A stretch of DNA of 64,000 bases from NCBI RefSeq assembly GCF_019139675.1, contig NZ_CP077077.1, positions 1,426,001 to 1,490,000 on the forward strand, written 5' to 3'. Source of the DNA: Pseudomonas maumuensis (GTDB lineage Bacteria; Pseudomonadota; Gammaproteobacteria; Pseudomonadales; Pseudomonadaceae). Positions 25,434 through 34,448 of the stretch are shown here, one piece after another; the stretch's first letter is position 1, and each line of letters starts with the position of its first letter. Under the pieces are notes generated by a model. That model had not been told where the DNA came from, did not search any database, and saw nothing but the letters and a program-made list of their open reading frames with translations. Made by a program: the position numbers and the translations under genes.

Positions 25434-26753
25434 ATGACAAAGATCACCTCGTTGCCCGCCGACGACAGTACCTGCGGCTGGTACCACCTGAGCAAGGGGC
25501 GTCGCACCCGGGCGCCGCACGCCGGCCATACCACGGCGCGCTGGGTCATCGTCGGCGCCGGGTTCACCGGCCTTGCCGCCGCGCGGCAGCTGGCGCTGAA
25601 CTTTCCCGAGCAGCAGATCGTGCTGCTGGAAGCCCAGGAGGTCGGCTTCGGCTCGTCCGGGCGCAACGCCGGGTTCGCCATCGACCTGCCCCATGACATC
25701 GGTGCCGACGACTACATCGGCGACATCGGCGTGGCGAGCAAGACGCTCAAGCTCAACCTCAGTGGCCAGGCGTTCCTCAAGGAGCTGGTGGAGCGCTTCC
25801 AGATCGACTGCCAGATGAAGCACTGCGGCAAGTACCAGGCCGCCGTCGAGCCACGCGGCATCGCCGTGCTCGATGCCTACCGCCGGGGCCTGGACAAGCT
25901 TGGCCAGCCCTACCAGATGATCGAGGCAGGCGAGCTGCCCGAACACATCGGCACCACGTTCTACCGCAAGGCCCTGTTCACCCCGGGCACTTCGCTGGTG
26001 CAGCCTTCGGCGCTGGTGAAGGGGCTGGCCGACAGCCTGCCGGCCAATGTCACCCTGTACGAGCACACGCCGATTACCGAGGTCGAGTACGGCGCCAAGA
26101 CCGTGCTGCGGCACGCCAACGGCTCGATCACCACCGACAAGCTGATCCTCACCACCAATGCCTTCGGCATGAGCTTCGGATTCCTCAAGGGCCGCATGCT
26201 GCCGGTGTTCACCTATGCCAGCCTGACCCGTCCGATGACGCCCGAGGAACAGCTGCGCCTGGGCGGCAAGCCATACTGGGGGGTGATCCCGGCCGATCCG
26301 TTCGGCACCACCGTGCGACGCACGCCGGACAATCGCCTGCTGATCCGCAACAGCTTCAGCTTCAACCCCGATGGCCGGGCCAACCGCAAGTACCTGGAGC
26401 GATTCGCCGTGCGCCATCGCGATGCCTTCGAGCGGCGCTTCCCGATGGTATCCGGCCTGCCGTTCGAGCATACCTGGGGTGGCGCGCTGGCGATGTCGCG
26501 CAACCACACGGGCTTTTTCGGCGAACTGTCGCCCAATGTCTATGGCGCCCTGTGCTGCAACGGCCTGGGCGTGACCCGCGGCACGGCCACCGGCAAGTTG
26601 CTGGCCGACTGGCTGGCGGGCGAACGCAATGAACTGATCGATTTCGTGCTGAATGCGCCGGGCCCCTGCGCCAATCCACCGGCCGCGCTGGTGTCGTTGG
26701 GCCTTAACCTTAATCTCAAGTGGGGGCAATACCGCGCCGGGCAAGAAAGTTGA
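25434..26753 (+). CDS. FAD-dependent oxidoreductase (DAO family, PuuB/OrdL-like)
   Basis: A 439-residue flavoprotein. The Rossmann motif WVIVGAGFTGLAAARQLAL (about 37-55) is followed by IVLLEAQEVGFGSSGRNAGF, the FAD-contact pattern of the DAO subfamily that includes gamma-glutamylputrescine oxidase. The C-terminal half ends in the flavin segment ALCCNGLGVTRGTATGKLLADW. Such enzymes oxidise the C-N bond of amines or amino acids to an imine. No signal peptide. The substrate is unknown. It is placed 93 bp after its probable regulator. Confidence 0.82.
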   Translation: MTKITSLPADDSTCGWYHLSKGRRTRAPHAGHTTARWVIVGAGFTGLAAARQLALNFPEQQIVLLEAQEVGFGSSGRNAGFAIDLPHDIGADDYIGDIGVASKTLKLNLSGQAFLKELVERFQIDCQMKHCGKYQAAVEPRGIAVLDAYRRGLDKLGQPYQMIEAGELPEHIGTTFYRKALFTPGTSLVQPSALVKGLADSLPANVTLYEHTPITEVEYGAKTVLRHANGSITTDKLILTTNAFGMSFGFLKGRMLPVFTYASLTRPMTPEEQLRLGGKPYWGVIPADPFGTTVRRTPDNRLLIRNSFSFNPDGRANRKYLERFAVRHRDAFERRFPMVSGLPFEHTWGGALAMSRNHTGFFGELSPNVYGALCCNGLGVTRGTATGKLLADWLAGERNELIDFVLNAPGPCANPPAALVSLGLNLNLKWGQYRAGQES

Positions 26754-26837
26754 TGTGATTTAAAGCGTTATTAACAACTTGATATTCGCTGGGCGTTGAT
26801 TGCCCGGCCTGCGGTTTCTATTGCGTGCTGTTTGGGT

Positions 26838-26879
26838 TCGAAGTGCAACTTCGACCGTTCGGAGCTGAAATTGAATTTC
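26838..26879. promoter_or_regulatory. Two neighbouring dyads upstream of the MFS gene
   Basis: TCGAAGT and ACTTCGA lie around GCA at 26838-26854, and GAAAT and ATTTC lie around TGA at about 26867-26879. They lie in the 186-bp gap before the transporter and could be operators or mRNA hairpins. Neither matches the palindrome upstream of the GntR gene. Confidence 0.4.
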
Positions 26880-26939
26880 GGTTTCGCGGGTTCGCTCGCC
26901 CTGAAAACGGCCTGCGTTTGATGATGGCAGGAGACAATA

Positions 26940-28268
26940 ATGACAAATACCAATGTATCAATCGAAGACGTACCGCTTAATCGCTTTCATCAATTGCTCA
27001 CCGTGCGCTCCGGCGGTGGCTCGTTCGTCGATGGCTATGTGCTGAGCATCATTGGCGTGGCCCTGGTGCAGATGTCCGCGGGCCTTTCGTTGAGCAGTTT
27101 CTGGCAGGGCATGATCGCCGCTTCGGCGTTGATCGGGATTTTCTTCGGCGGTTTTCTCGGCGGCTGGCTGACCGACCGTTTCGGGCGCAAACGAGTGTTC
27201 TTCGTCGGCCCCACCTTGTTCATCCTCGCCTCGCTCAGCCAGTTCTGGGTGGAGTCGGCGCTGGTGCTGTTCCTGCTGCGTTTCACGCTCGGTATCGCCG
27301 TGGGCATCGAGTACCCCGTGGCCACTTCGCTGCTGGTGGAGTTCCTGCCACGGAAGAACCGCGGCCCGCGCCTGGCCACCCTGACTATTCTCTGGTTCGC
27401 CGGTGCGGCCTTCGCCTATATCCTCGGCGACTTCCTCCTGCGTCAGGGCGGCGACGATGCCTGGCGCCTGGTGCTGGCCAGCCCGGCGCTGATCGGCGCG
27501 CTGCTGTTCCTGATCCGTCTGGGGACGCCGGAGTCGCCGCGCTGGCTGCTGAGCAAGGGCCGCGCAAGTGAAGCCGAGGCGGTGATCAAGAGCGTCTACG
27601 GCGACACCTTCTCCCTGCGCAACCTGCCCGAGGAACCGGAGCAGAAGAAGCTGTCGTTCCTCAGCCTGCTGCATTCGGGCTATGGCAAACGCATGATGTT
27701 CGTCGCGGTGTTCTGGTCCTGCTCGGTGATCCCGGTCTTTGCCGTGTACGCCTTCGCGCCGAAGGTGCTTGGCGCGCTCAACCTCAAGGGCGACTGGGCC
27801 TCGTTCGGCTCGGTGGCGATCACCTTGCTGTTCGTGGTCGGCTGCATCGTCGCCACGCGGCTGATCAACAGCATGGGCCGGCGCAGCATGCTGATCCACA
27901 GCTTCTTCTGGTCGGGGCTGGCGCTGCTGGGGCTGGGTGTGTTCCACGCCGCTTCCGAACTGCTGATCCTCGGCCTGTTCGGCGCCTACGCGCTGTTCAT
28001 CGGTGGCGCCCAGGTGCTGCAACTGGTCTACCCCAACGAACTGTTCCCCACCGAGATCCGCGCCAACGCCGTGGGCGTCGGCACCTCGCTGTCGCGGGTT
28101 GGCGCTGCGATCGGCACCTGGCTGGTGCCGCTGGTGCTCGATGGCTATGGCATCGCCTTCACCATGTATGCGGCAGCCGCAGTCACTTTGCTCGGCTTGC
28201 TGGTGGCCTGGGCGCTGGCCCCGGAGACCCGAGCGCTCAACCTGCAGCAGGCAGCCGCCCTCAATTGA
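26940..28268 (+). CDS. MFS transporter (sugar-porter-like) of the uncharacterised catabolic cluster
   Basis: A 442-residue protein with 12 predicted membrane segments. The loop 2-3 motif GGWLTDRFGRKRVFF and the TM4 region LGIAVGIEYPVATSLLVEF are MFS signatures. PESPRWLL and the C-terminal half motif (NSMGRRSML; YPNELFPTEIRANAVGVG) point to the sugar/aromatic-acid symporter branch. The ATG follows AGGAG. It probably imports the substrate degraded by the flanking enzymes. Confidence 0.85.
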   Translation: MTNTNVSIEDVPLNRFHQLLTVRSGGGSFVDGYVLSIIGVALVQMSAGLSLSSFWQGMIAASALIGIFFGGFLGGWLTDRFGRKRVFFVGPTLFILASLSQFWVESALVLFLLRFTLGIAVGIEYPVATSLLVEFLPRKNRGPRLATLTILWFAGAAFAYILGDFLLRQGGDDAWRLVLASPALIGALLFLIRLGTPESPRWLLSKGRASEAEAVIKSVYGDTFSLRNLPEEPEQKKLSFLSLLHSGYGKRMMFVAVFWSCSVIPVFAVYAFAPKVLGALNLKGDWASFGSVAITLLFVVGCIVATRLINSMGRRSMLIHSFFWSGLALLGLGVFHAASELLILGLFGAYALFIGGAQVLQLVYPNELFPTEIRANAVGVGTSLSRVGAAIGTWLVPLVLDGYGIAFTMYAAAAVTLLGLLVAWALAPETRALNLQQAAALN

Positions 28269-28334
28269 TCCCTTGCACCGCGCCGGGCTTGCCCGACGCG
28301 GCCTGAAACCTTGTGTCCAATGGAGTACCTGATC

Positions 28335-29237
28335 GTGAAATTCGAAGGCATCTACACCCCGGCAATCACCCCCCTGGCCACTGACGGCTCGATCGACAAG
28401 GCGGCCTTCGCCGAGGTTCTCGAATACCTGGTCGAGGCGAAGATCCACGGTGTGATCATCGGCGGCTCCACCGGCGAGTACTACGCCCATACCACCCAGG
28501 AGCGCATCGAGCTGGCGGCCCAGGCCAAGGATGTACTCAACGGGCGCCTGCCGCTGATCGTCGGCACCGGCGGCATCCGCACCGAGGACGCCGTGGCCTT
28601 CGCCAGGCACGCCAAGGAGATCAAGGCCGATGCGCTGCTGGTCGGCACGCCGCCCTATGCGCTGCCGACCCAGCAGGAAATCGCCCTGCATGTAAAAGCG
28701 GTGGACGCCGCCGCCGGCCTGCCGATCATGCTCTACAACTACCCCGGCCGCATGGGCGTGAGCATGGGCGATGAGTTCTTCGATGCGGTGGCCGATGTGC
28801 AGAACATCGTCGCCATCAAGGAAAGCTCCGGCGACATGGCCCAATTGCACCGCCTGGCCATTCGACGCCCGCACATCCAGCTGTCCTGCGGTTGGGACGA
28901 CCAGGCCCTGGAGTTCTTTGCCTGGGGCGCGAAAAGTTGGGTCTGCGCCGGCTCCAACTTCATCCCCCGCGAGCATGTGGCGCTCTATGAGGCGTGCGTG
29001 CTGGAGAAAGACTTCGACAAGGCGCGGCGCATCATGGCGGCGATGATGCCGCTGATGGACTTCCTTGAAGGGGGCAAGTTCGTCCAGTCGATCAAGTATG
29101 GCTGTGCCCTCGACGGTTTGCGCAGCGGTGGCGTACGCAAGCCTTTGCAGGACCTCGACGGGGCCGAAAAGCAGGCACTCGAGCGGGTGGTCGGCGAACT
29201 CAAGCGCAATGTCGCGCAGATCACAGGAGGTGCCTGA
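28335..29237 (+). CDS. DapA/DHDPS-family lyase or deaminase of unknown substrate
   Basis: A 300-residue TIM-barrel protein. The start chosen is GTG 28335 (KFEGIYTPAITPL), nine bases after GGAG; ATG 28320 is an alternative. The loop GGSTGE (about 43-48), Tyr134 in MLYNYPGRMG, Arg139 (the carboxylate-binding position of DHDPS) and Schiff-base Lys162 in IVAIKESSGD are all present, so it should be active on a 2-oxo or imino acid. It is clearly different from the LhpC-type deaminase in the same window. Possible reactions are aldol cleavage, dehydration or deamination to an aldehyde product. The next gene begins 3 bp after its stop. Confidence 0.82.
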   Translation: MKFEGIYTPAITPLATDGSIDKAAFAEVLEYLVEAKIHGVIIGGSTGEYYAHTTQERIELAAQAKDVLNGRLPLIVGTGGIRTEDAVAFARHAKEIKADALLVGTPPYALPTQQEIALHVKAVDAAAGLPIMLYNYPGRMGVSMGDEFFDAVADVQNIVAIKESSGDMAQLHRLAIRRPHIQLSCGWDDQALEFFAWGAKSWVCAGSNFIPREHVALYEACVLEKDFDKARRIMAAMMPLMDFLEGGKFVQSIKYGCALDGLRSGGVRKPLQDLDGAEKQALERVVGELKRNVAQITGGA

Positions 29238-29239
29238 AC

Positions 29240-30730
29240 ATGGCTGAATTGCTCAGCAAGGCCGAATACGCGGCCATCGCCGCGAAACTGCAACCGCGTA
29301 CCCAGGCGTTCATCGACGGCGAGTTCCGCGATGCCGTCGCGGGTAATACCTTCGTCACCAGCAACCCGGCCACCGGCCAGTTGCTGGCCGAAGTGGCCGC
29401 CTGCGACGTGCAGGATGTGGACCTCGCGGTGGCGGCTGCCAAGCGTGTGTTCGAGGCCGGTACCTGGTCGAAGCGCCAGCCGGGCGAGCGCAAGCAGGTG
29501 CTGCTGAAGTTTGCCCAGTTGCTCGAGGACAATGCCCACGAACTGGCGGTACTGGAAAGCCTGGACAGCGGCAAGCCGGTAAGCGAGTGCCAGAACGTCG
29601 ATGTGCCGGAAACCATCCACACGATCCGCTGGCACGCCGAGCTGATCGACAAGCTCTATGACAACACCGCGCCCACCGGCAACGCTGCGGTGACCCTGGT
29701 GGTCCGCGAGGCCATCGGCGTGGTCGGCCTGGTGCTGCCGTGGAACTTCCCGCTGCTGATGCTGGCCTGGAAGATCGCTCCGTCGCTGGCCGCCGGGTGT
29801 TCGATCGTGGTCAAGCCGGCCAAGGAAACCACCCTCAGCGCGCTGCGCGTGGCCGAACTGGCGCACCAGGCCGGCATTCCGGCTGGCGTGTTCAACCTGG
29901 TGCCGGGCGGTGGCCGTGAGGTGGGCGAGGCCATCGGCCGCCACATGGATATCCCGATGGTCAGCTTCACCGGTTCCACCGACACCGGCCGGCTGTTCCT
30001 CAAGTATGCCGCCGAGTCCAACCTCAAGCGCATCGTGCTGGAGTTGGGGGGCAAGAACCCGGCGGTGGTGATGAACGACTGCGAAGACCTGGACGAGGTT
30101 GCGCAGTTCGTCACTGCCGGGGCGTTCTGGAACATGGGCGAGAACTGCTCGGCGTCGTCGCGGCTGATCGTGCATGAGGATGTGAAGGACGAGTTGCTCG
30201 GCCTCATGGCCAAGCATCTGAAGGACTGGCAGCTGGGTGATCCGCTCGACCCGGAAAACCGCCTGGGCGCGATGGTCAGCAAAGCCCACTTCGACAAGGT
30301 GCGTTCATACCTGGAGTACGCCGCCGAGCATTCGCTCAAGGTGGTGCAGGGAGGCGAGACGCAAGAAGGTGTGTACGTGCAACCGACCATCGTCGACGGC
30401 GTGGCACGGGACAGCCGCCTGTTCGTCGAGGAGATCTTCGGGCCGGTGCTCAGCGTGACCAGTTTCACGACCATCGACGAAGCCATCGAGCTGGCCAACG
30501 ATACGGTCTACGGCCTGGCCGCGTCGGCCTATACCGGCAGCCTGCGCAATGCCTTGCGCCTGTCGCGGGAGATCCGCGCCGGGGTGGTGACGGTGAACTG
30601 CTTCGGCGAGGGCGATGCTTCAACGCCATTCGGAGGCTACAAGGAGTCCGGGTTTGGTGGGCGCGACAAATCGCAGTGGGCGCATGACCAGTACACCGAG
30701 CTGAAGACCATCTGGATCAACGCTACGTAA
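29240..30730 (+). CDS. Aldehyde dehydrogenase (PuuC-like, NAD(P)-dependent)
   Basis: A 496-residue aldehyde dehydrogenase. Present are VLPWNFPLLMLAWKIAPSLA (cofactor entry), FTGSTDTGRLF, the general-base ELGGKNPAVV and the nucleophile in NMGENCSASSRL. The closest family I recognise is the gamma-glutamyl-gamma-aminobutyraldehyde / omega-amino aldehyde type. AGGAGGTGCCTGAAC precedes the ATG. As the last gene of the cluster it would oxidise the aldehyde made upstream to a carboxylate. Confidence 0.87.
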   Translation: MAELLSKAEYAAIAAKLQPRTQAFIDGEFRDAVAGNTFVTSNPATGQLLAEVAACDVQDVDLAVAAAKRVFEAGTWSKRQPGERKQVLLKFAQLLEDNAHELAVLESLDSGKPVSECQNVDVPETIHTIRWHAELIDKLYDNTAPTGNAAVTLVVREAIGVVGLVLPWNFPLLMLAWKIAPSLAAGCSIVVKPAKETTLSALRVAELAHQAGIPAGVFNLVPGGGREVGEAIGRHMDIPMVSFTGSTDTGRLFLKYAAESNLKRIVLELGGKNPAVVMNDCEDLDEVAQFVTAGAFWNMGENCSASSRLIVHEDVKDELLGLMAKHLKDWQLGDPLDPENRLGAMVSKAHFDKVRSYLEYAAEHSLKVVQGGETQEGVYVQPTIVDGVARDSRLFVEEIFGPVLSVTSFTTIDEAIELANDTVYGLAASAYTGSLRNALRLSREIRAGVVTVNCFGEGDASTPFGGYKESGFGGRDKSQWAHDQYTELKTIWINAT

Positions 30731-30744
30731 GCGACAGCAGGATT

Positions 30745-30836
30745 GGCCTTATCGCCGGCAAGCCGGCTCCCACAGGTACTACGCATGACATCTGGCCAAC
30801 TCGGACAGTGTGGGAGCCGGCTTGCCGGCGATGCGC
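30745..30836. repeat. REP pair, convergent genes
   Basis: Forward TATCGCCGGCAAGCCGGCTC and reverse GAGCCGGCTTGCCGGCGATG copies, about 38 bp apart, between the aldehyde dehydrogenase and the convergent methyltransferase. Confidence 0.85.
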
Positions 30837-30899
30837 CGCGTCAGCGGCGCCTATGGGCATGATATTTCGAAATGCATGCCCCAGGCGTTCATTCCGGCG

Positions 30900-31370
30900 T
30901 TACTTGAACTTGGGCCCCGACCGCGTATTCAACCCCTTGGCCATGCGGTCATACAGCACCACATTCACCGTCGCCGCCAGGTTCATGCAGCCCTGGGTCG
31001 GGATGTAGATGGTCTCTTCGCACCAACCGCGCACGTCTTCGCTCAGCGAGCCATCCTCTGGCCCGAAGATGTAGATCGCCCGGTCCGGGTGGGTGTATTC
31101 GGGCAGGGGGCGCGCGCCGTCCACCAGTTCCACCGCCACTGGCGTGCAACCCAGGGGGATGATGTGCTGCAGGTCGTCGATGCCGATCAGCGGGATGTCG
31201 TAATGGACGCGCTTGGTATCGGTGACGAAATCCCGGGCGCGCTCATAGCGCTTGCCGGTGTAGAACACCGAATTGACCCCATAGCAGCCCGCCGCGCGCA
31301 TCACCGAACCGACGTTCTCGGCGGATTTGGGGTTGAACAGGCCGATGCAGCTGTACCGTTTGTTCGCCAC
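30900..31370 (-). CDS. SpoU/TrmH-family RNA methyltransferase
   Basis: A 156-residue, single-domain SPOUT methyltransferase. Motif 1 is NPKSAENVGSVMRAAGC with the catalytic Arg. Motif 2 is IFGPEDGSLS and motif 3 is IPTQGCMNLAATVNVVLYD, which form the knotted SAM site. The size is like TrmL (tRNA 2'-O-methyltransferase at the wobble base), but CMNLA instead of the usual SLNV sets it apart, so the target is uncertain. Confidence 0.85.
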   Translation of the reverse strand: MANKRYSCIGLFNPKSAENVGSVMRAAGCYGVNSVFYTGKRYERARDFVTDTKRVHYDIPLIGIDDLQHIIPLGCTPVAVELVDGARPLPEYTHPDRAIYIFGPEDGSLSEDVRGWCEETIYIPTQGCMNLAATVNVVLYDRMAKGLNTRSGPKFK

Positions 31371-31443
31371 GTGTCGGGGCCCTTCGCAAAAAAAGAGCGC
31401 GATTATACGGGCTTGCCGACACGGAGGGGGCGGGAATCGACGG

Positions 31444-31809
31444 TCAGTCCTTCTTCATCAGCGCGGCCAGGCCGGCGAACGGGTTGTGGGTGGCCACGGC
31501 GACTTTCGGCGTGCTCAGCGAACCTTCGCTGAAATACTGCTGGTCGGTGTAGCGGGCGTGCTCGTTGTCGTGGCAGTACAGGCACAGCAGTTCCCAGTTG
31601 GAGCCGTCCTGGGGGTTGTTGTCGTGGTTGTGGTCGCGGTGATGCACAGTCAGCTCCGACAGGCGTTTGCCGGAGAACTCGCGGGTGCAGCGGCCGCAGA
31701 CATGGGGGTACATTTTCAGCGCCTTGTCGCGATAGCCCATTTCCTTGTCGCGCTTGGCGTCGGCGAGGATACGGTCGAGGCGGGCGGTGGCGTCGGAGGT
31801 GGAACTCAT
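31444..31809 (-). CDS. YajD family HNH nuclease
   Basis: A 121-residue protein with an HNH core: CGRCTREF, then ELTVHHRDHNHDNNPQDGSNWELLC in which HHRDHNH and N supply the active site, and CLYCHDNEH. The two CxxC pairs bind a structural zinc. It matches the E. coli YajD layout. Its role is unknown. AGGTAACACC precedes the ATG. Confidence 0.9.
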   Translation of the reverse strand: MSSTSDATARLDRILADAKRDKEMGYRDKALKMYPHVCGRCTREFSGKRLSELTVHHRDHNHDNNPQDGSNWELLCLYCHDNEHARYTDQQYFSEGSLSTPKVAVATHNPFAGLAALMKKD

Positions 31810-31941
31810 GGTGTTACCTTTTTTCTAATCAGGGCAATGACGGTTATGTCCTTGAGTCTAGCGCGCCAGTCGGGCGGGCGGACAGGCAAAAATGCGCCAT
31901 TGGGCATAGCCTGTAGGAAGGTTTCTGACAGGAGGCTGCAG

Positions 31942-32217
31942 ATGTTGCATGCGATCCTCGCCGCATTGTTGCTTGGCACAGTGCCGTTGGCCGACGCTGC
32001 GGGTCAGCAGCGGCCGCTCACGACCGTCCCGGGGGCACCGGGGACGCCGACGCCGACGCCCTACCCGCAGATCACCCCGAGCACGCCGCCCAAGGCCGGC
32101 GCCAACCGGCCCGGCGCGCCGCTGCTGCCGCCCATGCCGGTGCCGGGGCCGCCGAAGGACCAACCGTTGCCGGGGTTGAACCAGGATCCGCCAAAGCCGC
32201 CGCCTAGACGTGACTGA
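31942..32217 (+). CDS. Small secreted proline-rich protein
   Basis: A 91-residue protein with AGGAGG ten bases before the ATG. The signal peptide is MLHAILAALLLGTVPLADA. The mature part is about 40 percent proline with TPTPTPYP and PMPVPGPPKDQPLPG type segments and ends in PPPRRD; it should be disordered or extended. I do not recognise a family. It has GC and codon use like its neighbours. Confidence 0.65.
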   Translation: MLHAILAALLLGTVPLADAAGQQRPLTTVPGAPGTPTPTPYPQITPSTPPKAGANRPGAPLLPPMPVPGPPKDQPLPGLNQDPPKPPPRRD

Positions 32218-32280
32218 CATCTGCTGTACCGGGCGTCGTGAAAGCGTCACGGCCAGAGCGCGAATGTTCCGGGTGTCGGT

Positions 32281-34323
32281 TTACGCCACGCCCAGCTCAT
32301 TGAGCACGAACGCATACTCCAACGCCACGTCGCGCAGCCCCTGGTAGCGGCCGCTCATGCCGCCGTGGCCGGCGCCCATCTCGGTCTTGAGCAGCAGCAG
32401 GTTGGCGTCGGTCTTGCGCGTGCGCAGGCGCGCCACCCACTTGGCCGCCTCCCAGTACTGCACTCGGCTGTCGTTGTAGCCGGCGATCACCAGCATGGCC
32501 GGGTAGGCCTGGGCCCTGACGTTCTCGTACGGCGCGTAGGCCTTGATCCGCGCATACACCTCGGGGTCTTGTGGGTTGCCCCATTCGTCGTACTCGGTGA
32601 CGGTCAGCGGCAGTTCGGGGTCGAGCATGGTGTTGAGCACATCGACGAACGGCACTTCGGCGATGGCGCAGCGGAACAGCTCGGGGCGCAGGTTGAGCAC
32701 CGCGCCCATCAGCAGGCCGCCGGCACTGCCGCCACTGATGGCCAGGCGTTCGCTGCTGGTCACGCCTTCGGCGACCAGGTGTTCGGCGCAGGCGATGAAG
32801 TCGTCGAAGCTGTTGTGCTTGTGTTCCTGCTTGCCGGCCCGGTACCAGGCTTCACCCAGCTCGCCGCCACCGCGCACATGGGCGATGGCGAAGGCCACGC
32901 CACGCTCCAGCAGGCTCAGGCGGGCATGGGAGAACCACGGGTCGAGGCTTTCGCCGTAGGCACCATAGCCGTAGAGGTAGAGCGGCACCGTCTTGCCGTC
33001 GTCGGCGCGACGGCGCACCAGGCTGATCGGTACCCGGGTGCCGTCCTTGGCCACCGCCCACAGGCGCTGGCTGATGTAGTCGTCGGCGTCGAAGGCGCCA
33101 AGCACCGGGGTCTGCTTGAGTACCTGCTGGGCGCCTGTGGCCAGCTCCAGCTGGCGCACCTGGGCCGGACGGTTGAGGGCTTCGTAGCGCAGGCGGATGC
33201 GCGTGCTGGCGAATTCCAGGCTGTCCTGCACGTAGAGGCTGTAGGCGGCGTCCGGCAGTTCGACGCGGTAGGCCGGCAGGCCTTGCGGGCGCACTTCGAT
33301 GATTGGCAGGCCGCCTTCGCGCAGGCTCAGGGACAGCGCCGAGGCATTGAGGCTGACGCCTTCGAGCATGATGTCGTCGCGGTGCGGCACCAGCACCTGC
33401 CATTGCGCGCGGGCCGGCACGCTGTCTGCCGGCGCATGGAACAGGGCGAAGTTGATACCGTCCTGGTTGCTGCGGATGAACCAGCGCCATTGACCGTCGA
33501 GCTGGCCATGGTCGGGGAAGTACTCATGGCCTTCGACCCGTGGCGCCAGGCAGGTGAAGTCGGCATGCGGCGTGGCCGCATCGAGCACCCAGGCTTCGCT
33601 GGTGGTCTTGCTGTTGAGCAGCAGCACCAGTTGGCGTTCGGAGCTGGCGCGGTAGCAGTGCAGGAAGAAACGTCCGTCGGGTTCTTCGAATACGCTGGTG
33701 GCCGCGGCCTCGCCCAGGGTGTGGCGGCGCAGGCGCCAGGGGCGGTGGGTGTCGTCCAGCTCGGCGAAGAACAGCGTCTGGCTGTCGTTGGCCCAGGTCA
33801 TGCTGCCGTCGCAGTCGTCGAAGGGCAGGGCGCTCAGCGCGCCGCTGGCCAGGTCCTTGACGTACAGGGTGTAGACCTCGTCGCCGCTGGTATCCAGGCT
33901 GTAGGCCAGCAGGCGATGGTCGGGGCTGATGCTGAAGGCGCCGAGGGAGAGGAAACCGCCGTTCGCCAGCGCATTGGGGTCGAGCAGCAGTTCCTCGCGG
34001 CTTTCATCGACCGTATTGCTGTCGTCGGCCGGGCGCGGGCAGCGGTAGTGGCGCGGGTACTCGTCGCCGGCGGTGGTGCGGGTGTAGTAGAGGTACGGAC
34101 CCCAGGGCGAGGGCAGCGACAGGTCGGTCTCGAGGATGCGGCTCTTGATCTCTTCGAACAGTTGCTCGCGCAGCGGCGCCTGGCCGGCCAGGCAGGCTTC
34201 CTGGTAGGCGTTTTCCTCGGCCAGGTAGGCCAGCACCTCGGGCGTGTCGCGGTCCTGCAGCCAGGCGTAGGGGTCGTTGCCGTCGGCTTGATGGGCGATA
34301 GGGGCGGGAAGGGTCAGGGGCAT
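32281..34323 (-). CDS. ptrB: Oligopeptidase B (prolyl oligopeptidase family, S9)
   Basis: A 680-residue, cytoplasmic serine peptidase, the size of E. coli PtrB. An N-terminal seven-bladed propeller (about 60-410) is followed by the alpha/beta hydrolase domain. The nucleophile is in SGGSAGGLLMGAV. HVRGGGELGEAWY is the oxyanion region, the Asp lies in MLVIAGYNDSRVQYWE and the His in EMGAGHGGMSGRYQG. It cleaves short peptides after Arg or Lys. The start is ATG 34323 (MPLTLPAPIAHQ); an upstream extension of 31 codons has no family match. Confidence 0.92.
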   Translation of the reverse strand: MPLTLPAPIAHQADGNDPYAWLQDRDTPEVLAYLAEENAYQEACLAGQAPLREQLFEEIKSRILETDLSLPSPWGPYLYYTRTTAGDEYPRHYRCPRPADDSNTVDESREELLLDPNALANGGFLSLGAFSISPDHRLLAYSLDTSGDEVYTLYVKDLASGALSALPFDDCDGSMTWANDSQTLFFAELDDTHRPWRLRRHTLGEAAATSVFEEPDGRFFLHCYRASSERQLVLLLNSKTTSEAWVLDAATPHADFTCLAPRVEGHEYFPDHGQLDGQWRWFIRSNQDGINFALFHAPADSVPARAQWQVLVPHRDDIMLEGVSLNASALSLSLREGGLPIIEVRPQGLPAYRVELPDAAYSLYVQDSLEFASTRIRLRYEALNRPAQVRQLELATGAQQVLKQTPVLGAFDADDYISQRLWAVAKDGTRVPISLVRRRADDGKTVPLYLYGYGAYGESLDPWFSHARLSLLERGVAFAIAHVRGGGELGEAWYRAGKQEHKHNSFDDFIACAEHLVAEGVTSSERLAISGGSAGGLLMGAVLNLRPELFRCAIAEVPFVDVLNTMLDPELPLTVTEYDEWGNPQDPEVYARIKAYAPYENVRAQAYPAMLVIAGYNDSRVQYWEAAKWVARLRTRKTDANLLLLKTEMGAGHGGMSGRYQGLRDVALEYAFVLNELGVA

Positions 34324-34448
34324 GGGTGATCTCATCGATGATGGGCCCCTCGCGAGGGGCCACTGCGGGTCGCATGCGGTGCGGGGGCAGCCTGCGCCGG
34401 TAAAAGTGTTTATCATAGGCGTCTCTTTGCCTGGCTTGCACCAACACC

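Noticed and set aside
26958..28976. Minus-strand frame of 672 codons across the MFS and DapA-family genes
   Set aside because: It covers two genes and the gap between them; the product is His/Gln/Arg-rich and low in complexity, as expected for an antisense shadow.
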